NCBI GenBank assembly: GCA_029257715.1
Contig: JARIAT010000030.1
Location: 1-33,326, forward strand
Source: Faecousia sp.
GTDB taxonomy: Bacteria > Bacillota > Clostridia > Oscillospirales > Oscillospiraceae
Direction: 5' to 3'
DNA length: 33,326 nt
Notes under the pieces: model-generated
Databases searched by the model: none
What the model saw: only the letters and a program-made list of their open reading frames with translations
Told to the model about the DNA's origin: nothing
Shown: positions 16,718 through 24,952 of the stretch, piece by piece
Position numbering within the stretch: the first letter of the stretch is position 1
How the letters are laid out: the number at the start of each line of letters is the position of its first letter
Made by a program: the position numbers and the translations under genes

Positions 16718-17755
16718 TTACAGCGCTTCGATTCGCTTCAGCAGTGCGGGCAGCAGCTCGTCATAGGGCAGCTTTTCTACCTGCTCTCCCTTTTCAAATA
16801 TCATCCCCCAGCCATCTCCGCCGGCAATTCCGATATCAGCCTCTCTGGCCTCACCGGGGCCGTTAACAACACACCCCATCACCGCAACGGTTATCGGCTT
16901 CTCGCAATCCTTCAGCGCTTCATCCACCTGATTGACAAGTCCAATCAGATCGATTCTGGTTCTACCGCAAGTCGGGCAGGAGATAATATTGACCCCCTCT
17001 TTTCGCAGTCCGGCTGCCTTGAGGATATCCTTGGCTGCGTAGACTTCATTGACAGGATCTGCCGTCAGACTAACACGAACCGTATCTCCAATACCATCCA
17101 TCAAAAGTGCACCGATTCCCATTGCGGATTTCATCAGACCCATGCGCTCGGGGCCCGTTTCTGTCACGCCAATGTGCAAAGGATAATCGCACTTGCTGCG
17201 GAACAGACGACATGCCTCCACCATTCTGGGAACTGTGGAGGATTTCATGGAGACACAGGTATCATAAAAACCATATTTCTCCAACAGTTCCAGGTGAGAA
17301 AAAGCACTCTCAACCAGAGCTTCCGCCGTAGGATGTCCGTATTTTTCCAACAACTTCTTATCGAGGCTTCCGCCATTGACGCCAATACGGATGGGGATAT
17401 GGCGGTCTTTGCACACATCGACAACCGCCTTTACCCGATCCTCTCCGCCGATATTGCCGGGGTTAATCCGAATTTTGCTGGCGCCGCCCTCTGCGGCCGC
17501 AATTGCCAGTTTATAATCAAAATGAATATCAGCCACCAGCGGCAGAGGACTTTCCTTGGCAATCTCCGAAAATCCGCGGGCAGCTTCCATATTCGGAACA
17601 GCCAGACGGACAATCTGGCATCCGGCATCCTTTAGCTGCCGAATTTGCTCCAGCGATCCCCCTACATCGGTTGTTTTCGTATTCAGCATGGACTGAATCA
17701 CCACAGGAGCACCACCGCCGATGCAAACATTTCCGACCTTAATCTGTCTCGTCAT
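16718..17755 (-). CDS. ispG: 4-hydroxy-3-methylbut-2-enyl diphosphate synthase (IspG/GcpE)
   Basis: A 345-residue iron-sulfur enzyme that turns ME-cPP into HMBPP, the sixth step of the MEP isoprenoid pathway. The cluster ligands are C260 and C263 (SCPTCGRTRID), C295 (MGCVVNGPGEA) and E302. The TIM-barrel part starts MTRQIKVGNVCIGGGAPV, the usual start of this family. A GTG three codons earlier (17764) overlaps the rseP stop, but the AGAAGG site sits eight bases before the ATG at 17755 and touches the GTG, so I prefer the ATG. It forms one unit with dxr and uppS upstream, joining MEP synthesis with undecaprenyl diphosphate production. Confidence 0.97.
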   Translation of the reverse strand: MTRQIKVGNVCIGGGAPVVIQSMLNTKTTDVGGSLEQIRQLKDAGCQIVRLAVPNMEAARGFSEIAKESPLPLVADIHFDYKLAIAAAEGGASKIRINPGNIGGEDRVKAVVDVCKDRHIPIRIGVNGGSLDKKLLEKYGHPTAEALVESAFSHLELLEKYGFYDTCVSMKSSTVPRMVEACRLFRSKCDYPLHIGVTETGPERMGLMKSAMGIGALLMDGIGDTVRVSLTADPVNEVYAAKDILKAAGLRKEGVNIISCPTCGRTRIDLIGLVNQVDEALKDCEKPITVAVMGCVVNGPGEAREADIGIAGGDGWGMIFEKGEQVEKLPYDELLPALLKRIEAL

Positions 17756-17760
17756 TTCAT

Positions 17761-18837
17761 TCACCTTCTGAAAATGTTAAAGATATCCTTGAATGTCACC
17801 AATGCCATCAAGGTCAGCAGGACCAGCATACCTGCCGTATGAAGAAAATTCTCGTATTTGGGATCAATTTTTTTGTGGGTCAAACCTTCGTAGGCTGCCG
17901 TCAGAATCACGCATACAGCCCGGCCTCCATCAAGCGCAGGAATCGGAAGCAGATTCATAACTGCCAGATTCACTGCAATAAATCCGCAGAAATACAGTAT
18001 GTTTATCAGCGCAGCCGCAGTAGAGGGCGATTGTTCCGCCGTATTGGTCATCGTCTGAACGATCATCACAGGCCCGCCCAAATCCTTAAAGCCTACCGTC
18101 CCGTCAAACAGCATCTGCAAGCTGATCCGAACCATGCGCACGGTGTCAATCGTAGCGTTCCAGGCATACTTAAGACTGCCAAGGAATGTTCGCGGTGCAA
18201 TCGACAGGCTCATGCCGTAAAGCTCCTGGGGCCCTGCCTCTGTCTGAACGAGTGTGCGCTCCATCACAAAGTCATCCAGCACAACCTTTTTCCCATCCCG
18301 AATGACTACGATATCGTGGGTTCCGGGATGATCCGACCGATTCAGTGCCAACAGCATGGAGATATTGGAACTTGTGTATATTCTCTCGCCGTCAATGCTG
18401 TAAATTTCATCGCCTGTTTGAAGACCATCCGGTCCTTGGATCGTATTGCCTTCATAAAACCCGGAAATCACAGGCTGTGGAAGATTTTCATACGGTGCCG
18501 TTGTTCCAAACAAAAACCAGAAGATCAAAAATCCTGCCAGAAAATTGACAGCGGCTCCGGCAACCAGAATAATCAGCTTTTTCCACCAGCATACCCGTGC
18601 AAACGCCCGGGGATTGTCTGACACTCCATCCTCTCCTTCCATCGCGCAATATCCGCCAATAGGGATCGTCCGGATGGAATAGAGCGTTTCCCCTATCTTT
18701 TTTTTGAAGATAGCAGGTCCCATAAACAGAGAAAACTCGTTCACCTGAACTCCGAAGAGCTTTGCGGTTGTAAAGTGTCCCAGCTCATGGATCAAAATCA
18801 GAAAGCTGAACATTAGGATTGCCAGTAAAATATACAT
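17761..18837 (-). CDS. rseP: Site-2 zinc metalloprotease RseP/RasP
   Basis: A 358-residue intramembrane protease that cuts membrane-bound substrates such as anti-sigma factors and leftover signal peptides. The zinc site HELGH is at 17-21 within the first membrane helix, and the third ligand lies in NLLPIPALDGGR near residue 295. One PDZ domain sits between (about 125-205, GPDGLQTGDEIYSIDGERI). About four membrane helices are expected. It lies between dxr and ispG, as RasP follows dxr in Bacillus. The ribosome site is weak (GAGG, eight bases upstream). Confidence 0.96.
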   Translation of the reverse strand: MYILLAILMFSFLILIHELGHFTTAKLFGVQVNEFSLFMGPAIFKKKIGETLYSIRTIPIGGYCAMEGEDGVSDNPRAFARVCWWKKLIILVAGAAVNFLAGFLIFWFLFGTTAPYENLPQPVISGFYEGNTIQGPDGLQTGDEIYSIDGERIYTSSNISMLLALNRSDHPGTHDIVVIRDGKKVVLDDFVMERTLVQTEAGPQELYGMSLSIAPRTFLGSLKYAWNATIDTVRMVRISLQMLFDGTVGFKDLGGPVMIVQTMTNTAEQSPSTAAALINILYFCGFIAVNLAVMNLLPIPALDGGRAVCVILTAAYEGLTHKKIDPKYENFLHTAGMLVLLTLMALVTFKDIFNIFRR

Positions 18838-18857
18838 AGAACGCCTCGCTTTTTCGT

Positions 18858-20006
18858 TTACTTTGTCCGCTGACGGACGTACTCCCGAGCTGCTGCATCC
18901 GCATCAAGGATCTGCTCGAGTGTGGGATTTGCCACAAACTCGACCGTCTCCATGGCGCCGGATACAAGCTCATAAATGTCATAAAAACCGATTTTATCAT
19001 CCAGGAACATCGCCACCGCCTCTTCATTGGCGCCATTCATAACAGGGCAGGCTGTTCCACCCTGCTTTGCAGCCTCCAGTGCCAACCTCAGGCAGGGAAA
19101 TGCCTCCAGATCCGGATGAGAGAATGTCAAAGGCTCCTGTGTCAGATCCAGCGGATCAACCGGACACGGCATTCGCTGTGGATACGTCAGCGCCAGCTGA
19201 ATCGGAAGACGCATATCAGGTGAACCCATCTGTGCCATAACTGCGCCATCCACAAACTCTACCATAGAGTGAACAATGCTCTGACGATGAATCAGGACCT
19301 GAATCTGTTCAACAGGAACATGATAAAGGCGCATTGCTTCAATAACTTCCAAGCCTTTATTCATCAGCGTCGCACAGTCGATGGTAATTTTTGCGCCCAT
19401 CTTCCAGTTCGGATGCTTTAGTGCATCAGCCTTAGTAACTGCTCGAAGTTCCTGAGGAGTCTTTCCGAAGAAAGGACCACCGGAGCAGGTCAGAATAATT
19501 TTTCGGACTTCCCGCTTATGCCGGCTCCCCATCAGACACTGGAAAATCGCCGAATGCTCCGAGTCAACCGGAATAATTTCTACACCTTCCTCTTGCGCCG
19601 CTGCCATTACAAGCTCTCCGGCACAGACCAATGTCTCCTTGTTTGCAAGACCAATTCTCTTATGCGCATGAATGGCAGCAAGTGTTGGCTTCAATCCTAA
19701 CATACCGACCACCGCAGTAATCACGCAGTCCGCCTCTTCCATCGTTGCGGCCTCTATGAGACCCTGCTCACCATAGCGGATGCGGATATCCAAGTCAGAA
19801 ATCTTTTCAGCCAGCTGTTCTGCTGCCTGTTCCGTTGCCATAACCGCAAGCTTCGGGCGAAATGCACGGCATTGCTCAGCCATTCGCTCAACGGAGGTTC
19901 CTGCTGTCAGCGCCGTGACCCGAACACCATCCATCCGAGAAATTACATCCAGAGTCTGGCGGCCGATCGATCCGGTAGACCCCAGAATACTGATATTTTT
20001 CATCAT
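18858..20006 (-). CDS. dxr: 1-deoxy-D-xylulose 5-phosphate reductoisomerase
   Basis: A 382-residue cytoplasmic enzyme converting DXP to MEP with NADPH, the committed step of the MEP pathway and the target of fosmidomycin. NADPH motif GSTGSIG at 9-15; metal and substrate motifs IPVDSEHSAIFQ and NWKMGAKITIDCATLMNKGLEVIEA; and a C-terminal NGANEEAVAMFL. Full length for the family. It starts one base after the cdsA stop, with two adjacent ATG codons and only a weak GGTG upstream, so translation may depend on coupling to cdsA. Confidence 0.97.
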   Translation of the reverse strand: MMKNISILGSTGSIGRQTLDVISRMDGVRVTALTAGTSVERMAEQCRAFRPKLAVMATEQAAEQLAEKISDLDIRIRYGEQGLIEAATMEEADCVITAVVGMLGLKPTLAAIHAHKRIGLANKETLVCAGELVMAAAQEEGVEIIPVDSEHSAIFQCLMGSRHKREVRKIILTCSGGPFFGKTPQELRAVTKADALKHPNWKMGAKITIDCATLMNKGLEVIEAMRLYHVPVEQIQVLIHRQSIVHSMVEFVDGAVMAQMGSPDMRLPIQLALTYPQRMPCPVDPLDLTQEPLTFSHPDLEAFPCLRLALEAAKQGGTACPVMNGANEEAVAMFLDDKIGFYDIYELVSGAMETVEFVANPTLEQILDADAAAREYVRQRTK

Positions 20007-20007
20007 A

Positions 20008-20823
20008 TTAGTTCACCACCAAAGGAAGCAGCAGAACCAGTGCCTCTGCCAAAGGTCCTACTACCATCATAGAGTCAAAACGGTCCAAAATTCCTCCGTG
20101 TCCGGGGATGAGGGTTCCGTAATCTTTGATTCCGGTCTGTCGCTTAATCACCGAGAAGCAGAGGTCTCCGAAAACGGATCCGCATGCTGCGGCAATCCCA
20201 TAGACAATTGCATAGAGATAATTGACCGTCAAATGAAATCCTGCATTCAAAATGAATGTATACAGCAGCATCCCCAGAATTGCGCTCACTGCACCGCCCA
20301 CGACGCCTTCCACCGTTTTTTTAGGGCTGATAACAGGAGCGAGCTTATGTTTTCCGAAGGCTCTTCCGGCAAAATACGCACCACTGTCCGGCATAAATGC
20401 CATAACAAACGGAATGATGATGTAGTATCTGCCGAGGCGCATTGTATGGATTCGTACAAGACTTGTCAACAGATAAGGCACAATCAGAGCCGCCACAAGA
20501 CACATGGCAATTTTCGGAAAGGTCAGCTTTACATGGGATGCCATCATCTCTCCGAAATATGCTGCAAACACCGCCAGTACCAGCAGTGTCCCCCAAGCCC
20601 GATTCTGTCCGGCAAAACTCCAGATGGATACCAGAAATGCGGATACTGCCGCATAGGCTACCAGTCTCGGATGCTGTACAAGCTTCGTCTGAAACAGCAT
20701 TTCATAAGCTGCCAGAGCTGCCGCCAACCCAAACAAGATGGCAGTCCAGACCTTCGGCAAAGCCAATACGACAATCAACAGCAGCGGCAGCAGCGCCACT
20801 GATGCAAGAACACGGGTTTTCAT
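20008..20823 (-). CDS. cdsA: Phosphatidate cytidylyltransferase (CDP-diglyceride synthase)
   Basis: A 271-residue membrane enzyme making CDP-diacylglycerol from phosphatidate and CTP, the precursor of acidic phospholipids. The family signature is present near the C terminus: SVIKRQTGIKDYGTLIPGHG followed by GILDRFDS. About seven to eight hydrophobic helices precede it. The start at 20823 gives the expected MKTRVLASVALLPLL; an upstream frame extending to 20928 is only the overlap with uppS. The GGAGG site lies inside the uppS end, eleven bases before the ATG. Confidence 0.96.
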   Translation of the reverse strand: MKTRVLASVALLPLLLIVVLALPKVWTAILFGLAAALAAYEMLFQTKLVQHPRLVAYAAVSAFLVSIWSFAGQNRAWGTLLVLAVFAAYFGEMMASHVKLTFPKIAMCLVAALIVPYLLTSLVRIHTMRLGRYYIIIPFVMAFMPDSGAYFAGRAFGKHKLAPVISPKKTVEGVVGGAVSAILGMLLYTFILNAGFHLTVNYLYAIVYGIAAACGSVFGDLCFSVIKRQTGIKDYGTLIPGHGGILDRFDSMMVVGPLAEALVLLLPLVVN

Positions 20824-20827
20824 AAAA

Positions 20828-21565
20828 TTATACGCCTCCAAATCGGCGATTGCGCCGGTGATATTCTGCAATGGCCGCATCCAGATCCTTTTCCCCAAAA
20901 TCCGGCCACAATACATCCATAAATACAAATTCTGAGTAAGCCGACTGCCACAGCAAGAAATTGCTGGTGCGCATTTCGCCGGAAGGACGAATAATCAGCT
21001 CCGGGTCGGGGACCTCCGCAGAATAGAGGTACTTTCCAAATGCCTCCTCCGTCAGCTCCTGAGGTTGACGCTTTCCATCCGCCACCTCCTGTGCAAACGC
21101 ACGGGCGGCCCGGACAATTTCATCCCTACCGCCATAGTTGAGGCAGAAATTCACCTGAACCTCATGATACTGTGAAGAGATCTGCTCTGCCTTCCGGCAC
21201 AGCTCCTGAAGCTCCGGACTGAGGCGTGTCAGATCCCCAAAGAATCGGAATCGGACATGGTTTTTCTCCATATCCTGAAGCGCCTCCAGCAGATAGGAAT
21301 GCAGCAGCTTCATAATGCCGGAAACCTCTTCCTGAGAACGCCTCCAATTTTCGGTGGAAAAAGCATATACTGTCAGATATTCCACGCCAAGCGTTCTGCA
21401 GTAATTTGCGATACGGCGGAAGGTCTCTGCACCGGCTGCATGGCCGGCGGTTCGGGGAAGCGCACGTTTTTTTGCCCAGCGTCCATTTCCGTCCATAATA
21501 ATGGCAATATGACGCGGTGCGGGCAGTTTTTCTTTTTCCTGTTTCTGATTTCCAAATAAACCCAT
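20828..21565 (-). CDS. uppS: Isoprenyl transferase / undecaprenyl diphosphate synthase
   Basis: A 245-residue cis-prenyltransferase that adds eight isopentenyl units to farnesyl diphosphate to make the undecaprenyl carrier for cell wall synthesis. Motifs: HIAIIMDGNGRWAKKR with the catalytic aspartate, the YLTVYAFSTENWRR block, NFCLNYGGRDEI, ELIIRPSGEMRTSNFLLWQ and the C-terminal FVFMDVLWPDF. Two starts are possible: ATG at 21571 and ATG at 21565; AGGTG lies at the better distance from the second. A strong GAGA-loop hairpin separates it from frr. Confidence 0.97.
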   Translation of the reverse strand: MGLFGNQKQEKEKLPAPRHIAIIMDGNGRWAKKRALPRTAGHAAGAETFRRIANYCRTLGVEYLTVYAFSTENWRRSQEEVSGIMKLLHSYLLEALQDMEKNHVRFRFFGDLTRLSPELQELCRKAEQISSQYHEVQVNFCLNYGGRDEIVRAARAFAQEVADGKRQPQELTEEAFGKYLYSAEVPDPELIIRPSGEMRTSNFLLWQSAYSEFVFMDVLWPDFGEKDLDAAIAEYHRRNRRFGGV

Positions 21566-21587
21566 AATCATTCACCTAAAAGTAATG

Positions 21588-21613
21588 ACAAGGGGCGCTC
21601 TCGCGCCCCTTGT
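21588..21613 (-). terminator. Intercistronic hairpin between frr and uppS
   Basis: An 11 bp perfect stem ACAAGGGGCGC with a GAGA tetraloop on the minus strand, 10 bases past the frr stop. The bases after it (CATTACTTTTAGG) are a poor T tract, so it may be an mRNA stability or processing element or a weak terminator rather than a full stop. Confidence 0.6.
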
Positions 21614-21623
21614 ATCGAAGCGA

Positions 21624-22178
21624 TTAGATCGCCATCAGTTCCTTTTCCTTGGCAGCGAGCGCATCGTCAACCTTCTTGATATTCTTGTCAAGCAGATCCT
21701 GCAGATCCTTTTCAGCCTTCTTCTGGTCATCCTCTGTAATCTCAGAGTTCTTCTTCAGCTTCTTGACATAGTCCATACCTTCACGACGGATATTGCGCAT
21801 TGCAACTTTGCCATCCTCTGCATATTTCTTAACCTGCTTGCTCAGCTCCTTACGGCGCTCCTCTGTCAACTGGGGGAACACAAGACGGATCACACGACCG
21901 TCATTCTGGGGGTTAATGCCCAGATCGGACATCTGAATTGCCTTCTGGATATCCTTGAGGATCTTGGTATCCCAAGGAGTGATTACCAGAGTACGTGCAT
22001 CGGGGGAAGAAATGGATGCCACGCCGTTGAGGGGTGTCTCGGAACCATAGTATTCTACACTGATACGATCCAGAACCTTTGCATTGGCACGGCCTGCACG
22101 CACAGCTCCGAAGTTCTCCTGAAGAACATCCAGTGTCTTCTCCATCTTTCTCTCATACTCTTTAAAATCGACGCTCAT
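21624..22178 (-). CDS. frr: Ribosome recycling factor
   Basis: A 184-residue protein that splits post-termination ribosomes together with EF-G. The typical start region (EYERKMEKTLDVLQENFGAVRAGRA), ISSPDARTLVITPWD, AIQMSDLGINPQNDGRVIRL and the C-terminal helix RRDG-like NIRREGMDYVKKLKKNSEI are all present. It starts two bases after the pyrH stop with AAGGAGG seven bases upstream, within the conserved pyrH-frr pair. Confidence 0.98.
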   Translation of the reverse strand: MSVDFKEYERKMEKTLDVLQENFGAVRAGRANAKVLDRISVEYYGSETPLNGVASISSPDARTLVITPWDTKILKDIQKAIQMSDLGINPQNDGRVIRLVFPQLTEERRKELSKQVKKYAEDGKVAMRNIRREGMDYVKKLKKNSEITEDDQKKAEKDLQDLLDKNIKKVDDALAAKEKELMAI

Positions 22179-22180
22179 AA

Positions 22181-22900
22181 TTAGTCCTCCTTCACAATGG
22201 TGCCGACCTGCTCACCGCAGATCACGCGAATAATATTCTTGGGGTCTTTCAGGGCAAAGCAGGCCAGGGTCATGTGATTATCCATAGCCAGAGTCATTGC
22301 AGTCGTATCGGTAGCCTTCAGATGACGGGCAAGCACCTCGTCATAGGTCAGGAAATCGAATTTCACCGCGGTAGGATCCACATTGGGATCTGCGGAATAA
22401 ATGCCGTCAACATTCTTTGCCATCAGCACGCAGTCTGCCTCAATCTCCACGCCGCGCAGAACTGCACCGGTATCGGTGGAGAAATAAGGATTTCCGGTTC
22501 CGCAGGAGAAAAATACAACCTTTCCCTCATTTAAGTAACGGTCTGCCAGATCCCGAGTAAAATACTCACAGAATTTCGGCATATTCACTGCGGAAAGCAC
22601 CCGAGCAGGAACTCCCTTTTTTTCCAGAGCATCCGCCACAGCGATGCAGTTCATAACCGTCGCAAGCATTCCCATGGAATCCGCATGGCTGCGCTGCATT
22701 TTATCTGCGCCGTCTTTGACACCTCTCCAGAAATTACCGCCGCCAATGACAACACCAACCTGAACGCCCAGATCTACGCATTCCTTGATGGCGTCACAGA
22801 CCTGACCGATAACTTCAAAATCAAGACCGCGATGTGCATCGCCGGCCAGAGCTTCGCCGCTGACCTTCAATAGCACACGCTTAAATTGTACCTCAGACAT
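22181..22900 (-). CDS. pyrH: UMP kinase
   Basis: A 239-residue bacterial UMP kinase of the amino acid kinase fold; it makes UDP from UMP and ATP. Motifs: KRVLLKVSGEALAG at the start, VGVVIGGGNFWRG, KMQRSHADSMGMLATVMN, and VFFSCGTGNPYFSTDTGAVLR. The ATG at 22900 gives the expected MSEVQFKRVLLK and has AAAGGAG nine bases upstream; a longer in-frame ORF to 23008 runs through the promoter and is not used. It is the first gene of the long run to polC. tsf and rpsB, which often precede it, are not here; glnS is divergent instead. Confidence 0.97.
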   Translation of the reverse strand: MSEVQFKRVLLKVSGEALAGDAHRGLDFEVIGQVCDAIKECVDLGVQVGVVIGGGNFWRGVKDGADKMQRSHADSMGMLATVMNCIAVADALEKKGVPARVLSAVNMPKFCEYFTRDLADRYLNEGKVVFFSCGTGNPYFSTDTGAVLRGVEIEADCVLMAKNVDGIYSADPNVDPTAVKFDFLTYDEVLARHLKATDTTAMTLAMDNHMTLACFALKDPKNIIRVICGEQVGTIVKED

Positions 22901-22928
22901 TGGTACCACTCCTTTCTTATCCTTCCCT

Positions 22929-22957
22929 ATTTTAATATAAACCAGCCAAATTGACAA
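22929..22957 (-). promoter_or_regulatory. Predicted promoter of the pyrH-polC gene run
   Basis: On the minus strand TTGTCA (22957-22952), a 17-base spacer and TAAAAT (22934-22929), about 30 bases before the pyrH start. Confidence 0.65.
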
Positions 22958-23050
22958 CCACAATTTCCAAAAATTACGAATTGTTTTTTGTTTTTTCATA
23001 TTTACCAAATTTCCTTAGGGGGAAAAAACCATACTTCGGCGCTTTTCTTG

Positions 23051-23079
23051 TTGCAAAGGTGCCTTAAATAGTTTATAAT
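23051..23079 (+). promoter_or_regulatory. Predicted promoter of glnS
   Basis: TTGCAA (23051-23056), a 17-base spacer and a perfect TATAAT (23074-23079). It rules out the in-frame ATG at 23078 as the glnS start. Confidence 0.78.
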
Positions 23080-23125
23080 GTATCCATTATGGAAAATCTC
23101 CCACAAAAGAGAGGATGTTTATATT

Positions 23126-24805
23126 ATGGCTGAAATTACAGAAAGCAAAAATTTCATCCACACCTTCATCGAAGAAGATGTTGCCGAGGGCGGCCGTTTT
23201 GCCGGTCAGACCGTGCATACCCGTTTTCCCCCTGAACCCAACGGCTATCTGCACATCGGCCACTGCAAGGCACTCATTATTGACTTTGGAACCGCAGAAA
23301 AATTCGGTGGTATCTGTAATCTGCGTATGGATGACACCAACCCCACCAAAGAGGATGTCGAATTCGTCGAGGCAATTCAGGAAGATATTCACTGGCTGGG
23401 CTTTGACTGGGACGATCGATTCTTCTATGGCTCAGATTATTTTGAAAAAGACTACGAATTCGCTGTTGAGCTGATAAAAAAAGGTCTTGCATATGTCTGC
23501 GAACTGACCCCTGAGCAGTTCAAGGAATACCGTGGTGATCTCAATACCCCTGCCACGTCCCCCTATCGTGACCGTCCCATCGAGGAAAGTCTGGATCTGT
23601 TTGAGCGGATGCGAAACGGCGAATTTGAAGATAACGCTATGACGCTTCGAGCCAAAATTGATCTGGCATCCGGAAATTTCAATATGCGTGACCCCGTTAT
23701 CTACCGTATCCGGCATATGCACCATCATCGTCAGGGAGACAAGTGGTGTATTTATCCCATGTACGATTTTGCCCATCCGATTCAGGATGCTCTCGAGGGG
23801 ATTACGCACTCTCTGTGTTCTCTGGAGTTTGAAAACCACAGACCTCTTTATAACTGGGTATGCGAGAACGTCTCTGTTCCGCACCACCCTCGCCAGATTG
23901 AGTTTGCACGTCTCGGCATTGACCATACGGTTCTTTCCAAGCGCAAGCTTCGTGCGCTTGTTGAAGAAGGCCGTGTCTCCGGATGGGATGACCCCAGAAT
24001 GCCGACCCTGTGCGGACTGCGCCGCCGTGGCTACACCCCCGCCGCCATCCGCAATTTCTGTGATCGTGTCGGTGTTGCCAAGTCTCCGAACACCATCGAG
24101 TTTGGTTTCTTGGAGTATTGCCTGCGTGAAGACCTTAACGAAACCGCACAGCGTGTCATGGCCGTGCTGAAGCCTATCAAACTTACAATCACAAACTATC
24201 CAGAGGGGCAGAGCGAAACATTCCGTGTTGAAAACAACCCCAATCATCCCGAGGACGGCACCCGTGAAGTGACGTTCTCCCGTGACCTCTGGATTGAGGC
24301 AGATGACTTCCTTGCTCAGCCTGTTCCCAAGTATAAAAGACTGTACCCCAATGGGCCTGAGTGCCGCCTGAAAGGCACCTATGTCATTCAGTGCACGGGC
24401 TGTGTAACCGATGAAAACGGCAATGTCACAGAAGTTCTGGCCACCTATGACCCCAACTCCAAGGGCGGTGATCCTTCTGACGGACGCAAGATCAAAGGCG
24501 CTACCATTCACTGGGTCGATGCAAACAATTGCTGCGAAGCCGAAGTTCGCCAGTATTCCAACCTGTTTGACGATCCCGATCCCGATGCTGCCGGCAAGGA
24601 TTTTATGGCCTGCCTGAATCCCAATTCTTTGGAAGTTCTCAATGGTTGTAAAGTAGAAAAGAGTCTCGCAAATGCCAAGGCACCTGCTTCCTATCAGTTC
24701 ATGCGTCTCGGCTATTTCTGCCCCGACTCCAAAGACTGCAGCCCCGAACATCTGGTGTTCAACCGCAGCGTCAGCTTGAAAGACAGCTTTAAGCCTCAGA
24801 AATAA
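23126..24805 (+). CDS. glnS: Glutaminyl-tRNA synthetase
   Basis: A 559-residue class I synthetase that charges tRNA-Gln directly. The HIGH motif appears in PPEPNGYLHIGHCKA and the KMSKS loop as VLSKRKL, the VSKRKL form of GlnRS rather than GluRS. Other GlnRS features are NLRMDDTNPTKEDVEFV, YDFAHPIQDALEGITHSLCSLEFENHR (in two parts), GWDDPRMPTLCGLRRRGYTPAAIRNF and the beta-barrel anticodon domains ending NRSVSLKDSF. Length fits the bacterial enzyme. I chose the ATG at 23126 (MAEITESKNFIH) because the earlier one overlaps the -10 element; AGAGG lies eleven bases upstream. Codons are biased as in highly expressed genes. Many Firmicutes lack glnS and use GatCAB, so this lineage likely gained it by transfer. 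Confidence 0.96.
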   Translation: MAEITESKNFIHTFIEEDVAEGGRFAGQTVHTRFPPEPNGYLHIGHCKALIIDFGTAEKFGGICNLRMDDTNPTKEDVEFVEAIQEDIHWLGFDWDDRFFYGSDYFEKDYEFAVELIKKGLAYVCELTPEQFKEYRGDLNTPATSPYRDRPIEESLDLFERMRNGEFEDNAMTLRAKIDLASGNFNMRDPVIYRIRHMHHHRQGDKWCIYPMYDFAHPIQDALEGITHSLCSLEFENHRPLYNWVCENVSVPHHPRQIEFARLGIDHTVLSKRKLRALVEEGRVSGWDDPRMPTLCGLRRRGYTPAAIRNFCDRVGVAKSPNTIEFGFLEYCLREDLNETAQRVMAVLKPIKLTITNYPEGQSETFRVENNPNHPEDGTREVTFSRDLWIEADDFLAQPVPKYKRLYPNGPECRLKGTYVIQCTGCVTDENGNVTEVLATYDPNSKGGDPSDGRKIKGATIHWVDANNCCEAEVRQYSNLFDDPDPDAAGKDFMACLNPNSLEVLNGCKVEKSLANAKAPASYQFMRLGYFCPDSKDCSPEHLVFNRSVSLKDSFKPQK

Positions 24806-24809
24806 AACG

Positions 24810-24845
24810 ACCCGGGTCGCTTCGATATGAAGTGACCCGGGTTTC
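24810..24845 (+). terminator. Rho-independent terminator after glnS
   Basis: A 14 bp stem (ACCCGGGTCGCTTC and its complement with one G-T pair), loop GATAT, then TTCTTCTG, five bases past the stop codon. Confidence 0.85.
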
Positions 24846-24952
24846 TTCTGCATTGTCTTTTTCTAAAGTACTTGACCTAGTTAGAAAATGGACCCATTCT
24901 CTTGAAACACCCCAATGGTTTAACTGAACAGATCCGTAGGGGGCTTATGTAC

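Noticed and set aside
16718-17764. GTG start of ispG overlapping the rseP stop
   Set aside because: The AGAAGG ribosome site runs into this GTG, whereas it is well spaced for the ATG at 17755, which gives the usual MTRQIKVGN start.
22901-23008. N-terminal extension of pyrH
   Set aside because: It spans the predicted pyrH promoter and is not similar to UMP kinases; the AAAGGAG-backed ATG at 22900 is the family start.
23432-24853. Minus-strand open frame of 473 codons opposite glnS
   Set aside because: No recognisable protein motif, it starts in the glnS terminator and lies entirely opposite a well-conserved gene.
24846-24952. Possible insertion remnant between glnS and the deacetylase gene
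   Set aside because: There is an 8 bp inverted repeat (TTTTCTAA 24859-24866 and TTAGAAAA 24881-24888) with a 14-base centre, but no target duplication, no transposase fragment and no T tract; not enough for any call.
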